A stretch of DNA of 22,169 nt, taken from contig NZ_DYXM01000255.1 of the NCBI RefSeq assembly GCF_020742175.1, forward strand, positions 1-22,169, written 5' to 3'. A program made the translations under genes and the position numbers. This DNA is from Dietzia timorensis. Lineage in GTDB: Bacteria > Actinomycetota > Actinomycetes > Mycobacteriales > Mycobacteriaceae. Positions 21,876-22,169 of the stretch are shown in pieces. The notes under the pieces are model-generated. The model did not search any database and was not told the DNA's origin. It was given only the letters and a program-made list of their open reading frames with translations. How positions within the stretch are numbered: position 1 is the stretch's first letter; each line of letters starts with the position of its first letter.

Positions 21876-22169
21876 GTGCCAGCGCCGGCCATCCTCATAG
21901 CAGGAACAACATCGGACGCCGGTAAATCGATGGTGGTGGCCGGGCTCTGCCGCGCCCTCACTCGCCGGGGAGTCTCCGTGGCGCCGTTTAAGGCGCAAAA
22001 CATGTCGAACAATTCGGCAGTGACGGCGGACGGTGGGGAAATCGGGAGAGCGCAGGCGCTCCAGGCGGAGGCTTGCGGGCTCGCGCCGAGCACACTGTTC
22101 AACCCTGTTCTCCTCAAGCCCGGGTCCGATCACCGCTCGCAGGTAGTCGTGCGGGGTCGTGTGTCCGGG
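21876..22169 (+). CDS. cobQ: Cobyric acid synthase CobQ (3'-truncated by window edge)
   Basis: Glutamine-dependent amidase that converts cobyrinic acid a,c-diamide to cobyric acid in cobalamin synthesis. Only the N-terminal 98 codons are present: the P-loop-like GTTSDAGKSMVVAGLCRAL, then APFKAQNMSNNSAV and GEIGRAQALQAEA, all hallmarks of CobQ. The start is GTG 4 nt after the map stop, so the two are probably co-translated. It was not shown as a closed ORF because it runs off the window. A full gene would encode about 480-500 aa. Confidence 0.93.
   Translation, partial: MPAPAILIAGTTSDAGKSMVVAGLCRALTRRGVSVAPFKAQNMSNNSAVTADGGEIGRAQALQAEACGLAPSTLFNPVLLKPGSDHRSQVVVRGRVSG

Noticed and set aside
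19886..22117. 743-aa open frame on the minus strand
   Set aside because: It lies antisense to the GNAT and map genes, which have complete motifs. Its composition (Asp, Val, Arg, Gly rich) is the usual shadow of G/C-biased third positions.
1..22169. CRISPR arrays, insertion sequences, attachment sites, tRNA or rRNA genes
   Set aside because: No regularly spaced repeats, transposase motifs or tRNA-like cloverleaf sequences were seen anywhere in the window by eye; small elements could still be missed without software.

Overview
The window looks like a chromosomal core-gene stretch from a high-G+C actinobacterium, most likely of the Mycobacteriales (the Corynebacterium/Rhodococcus/Dietzia/Mycobacterium side of the phylum). 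Three things point there: the gene order closely follows the ffh-to-map region of that order; lineage-typical genes are present (a DUF2631 membrane protein, a Rip1-type site-2 protease, a two-domain GNAT protein, an N-terminally extended methionine aminopeptidase); and codon third positions are strongly G/C-biased, which produces very long meaningless antisense ORFs. The genus cannot be named from the sequence alone. I see no mobile element, CRISPR array, tRNA or rRNA gene.

Layout, left to right. (1) 1-6121: translation, RNA modification and secretion: 3' part of ffh, then rpsP-khpA-rimM-trmD closely packed, rplS with a strong terminator, lepB-rnhB-DUF2469, and a second strong terminator. (2) 6378-10740: a DNA-processing operon, yraN-comM-dprA-xerC, with abutting or overlapping junctions. 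(3) 10794-11408 (minus): a LytM/M23-like membrane-anchored protein, convergent with xerC and divergent from rpsB. (4) 11409-15374: rpsB-tsf-pyrH-frr, with a long structured rpsB leader and large hairpins after rpsB and after tsf. (5) 15437-18371: cdsA, a convergent LapA-domain gene whose stop codon overlaps that of cdsA, rlmN, and a convergent DUF2631 gene sharing a bidirectional terminator with rlmN. (6) 18679-22169: rip1, a GNAT acetyltransferase, map, and the 5' end of a cobyric acid synthase gene cut by the window edge.

The genes mostly serve protein synthesis (S16, L19, S2, EF-Ts, RRF, RimM, TrmD, RlmN), protein export and maturation (Ffh, LepB, Map, Rip1), nucleotide and lipid precursors (PyrH, CdsA), and DNA processing (RNase HII, ComM, DprA, XerC).

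I did not find a clearly novel multi-gene system. The points most worth a second look are: dxr and ispG, which normally flank rip1 in this order, are both missing; the ~290-nt rpsB leader has a good promoter, a dyad at the -35 element, a possible leader peptide and an 18-bp compound stem-loop; a nested dyad lies upstream of tsf; the M23-like protein keeps its zinc ligands but appears to lack both catalytic histidines; and Ffh, S16 and S2 carry low-complexity or tandem-repeat tails.
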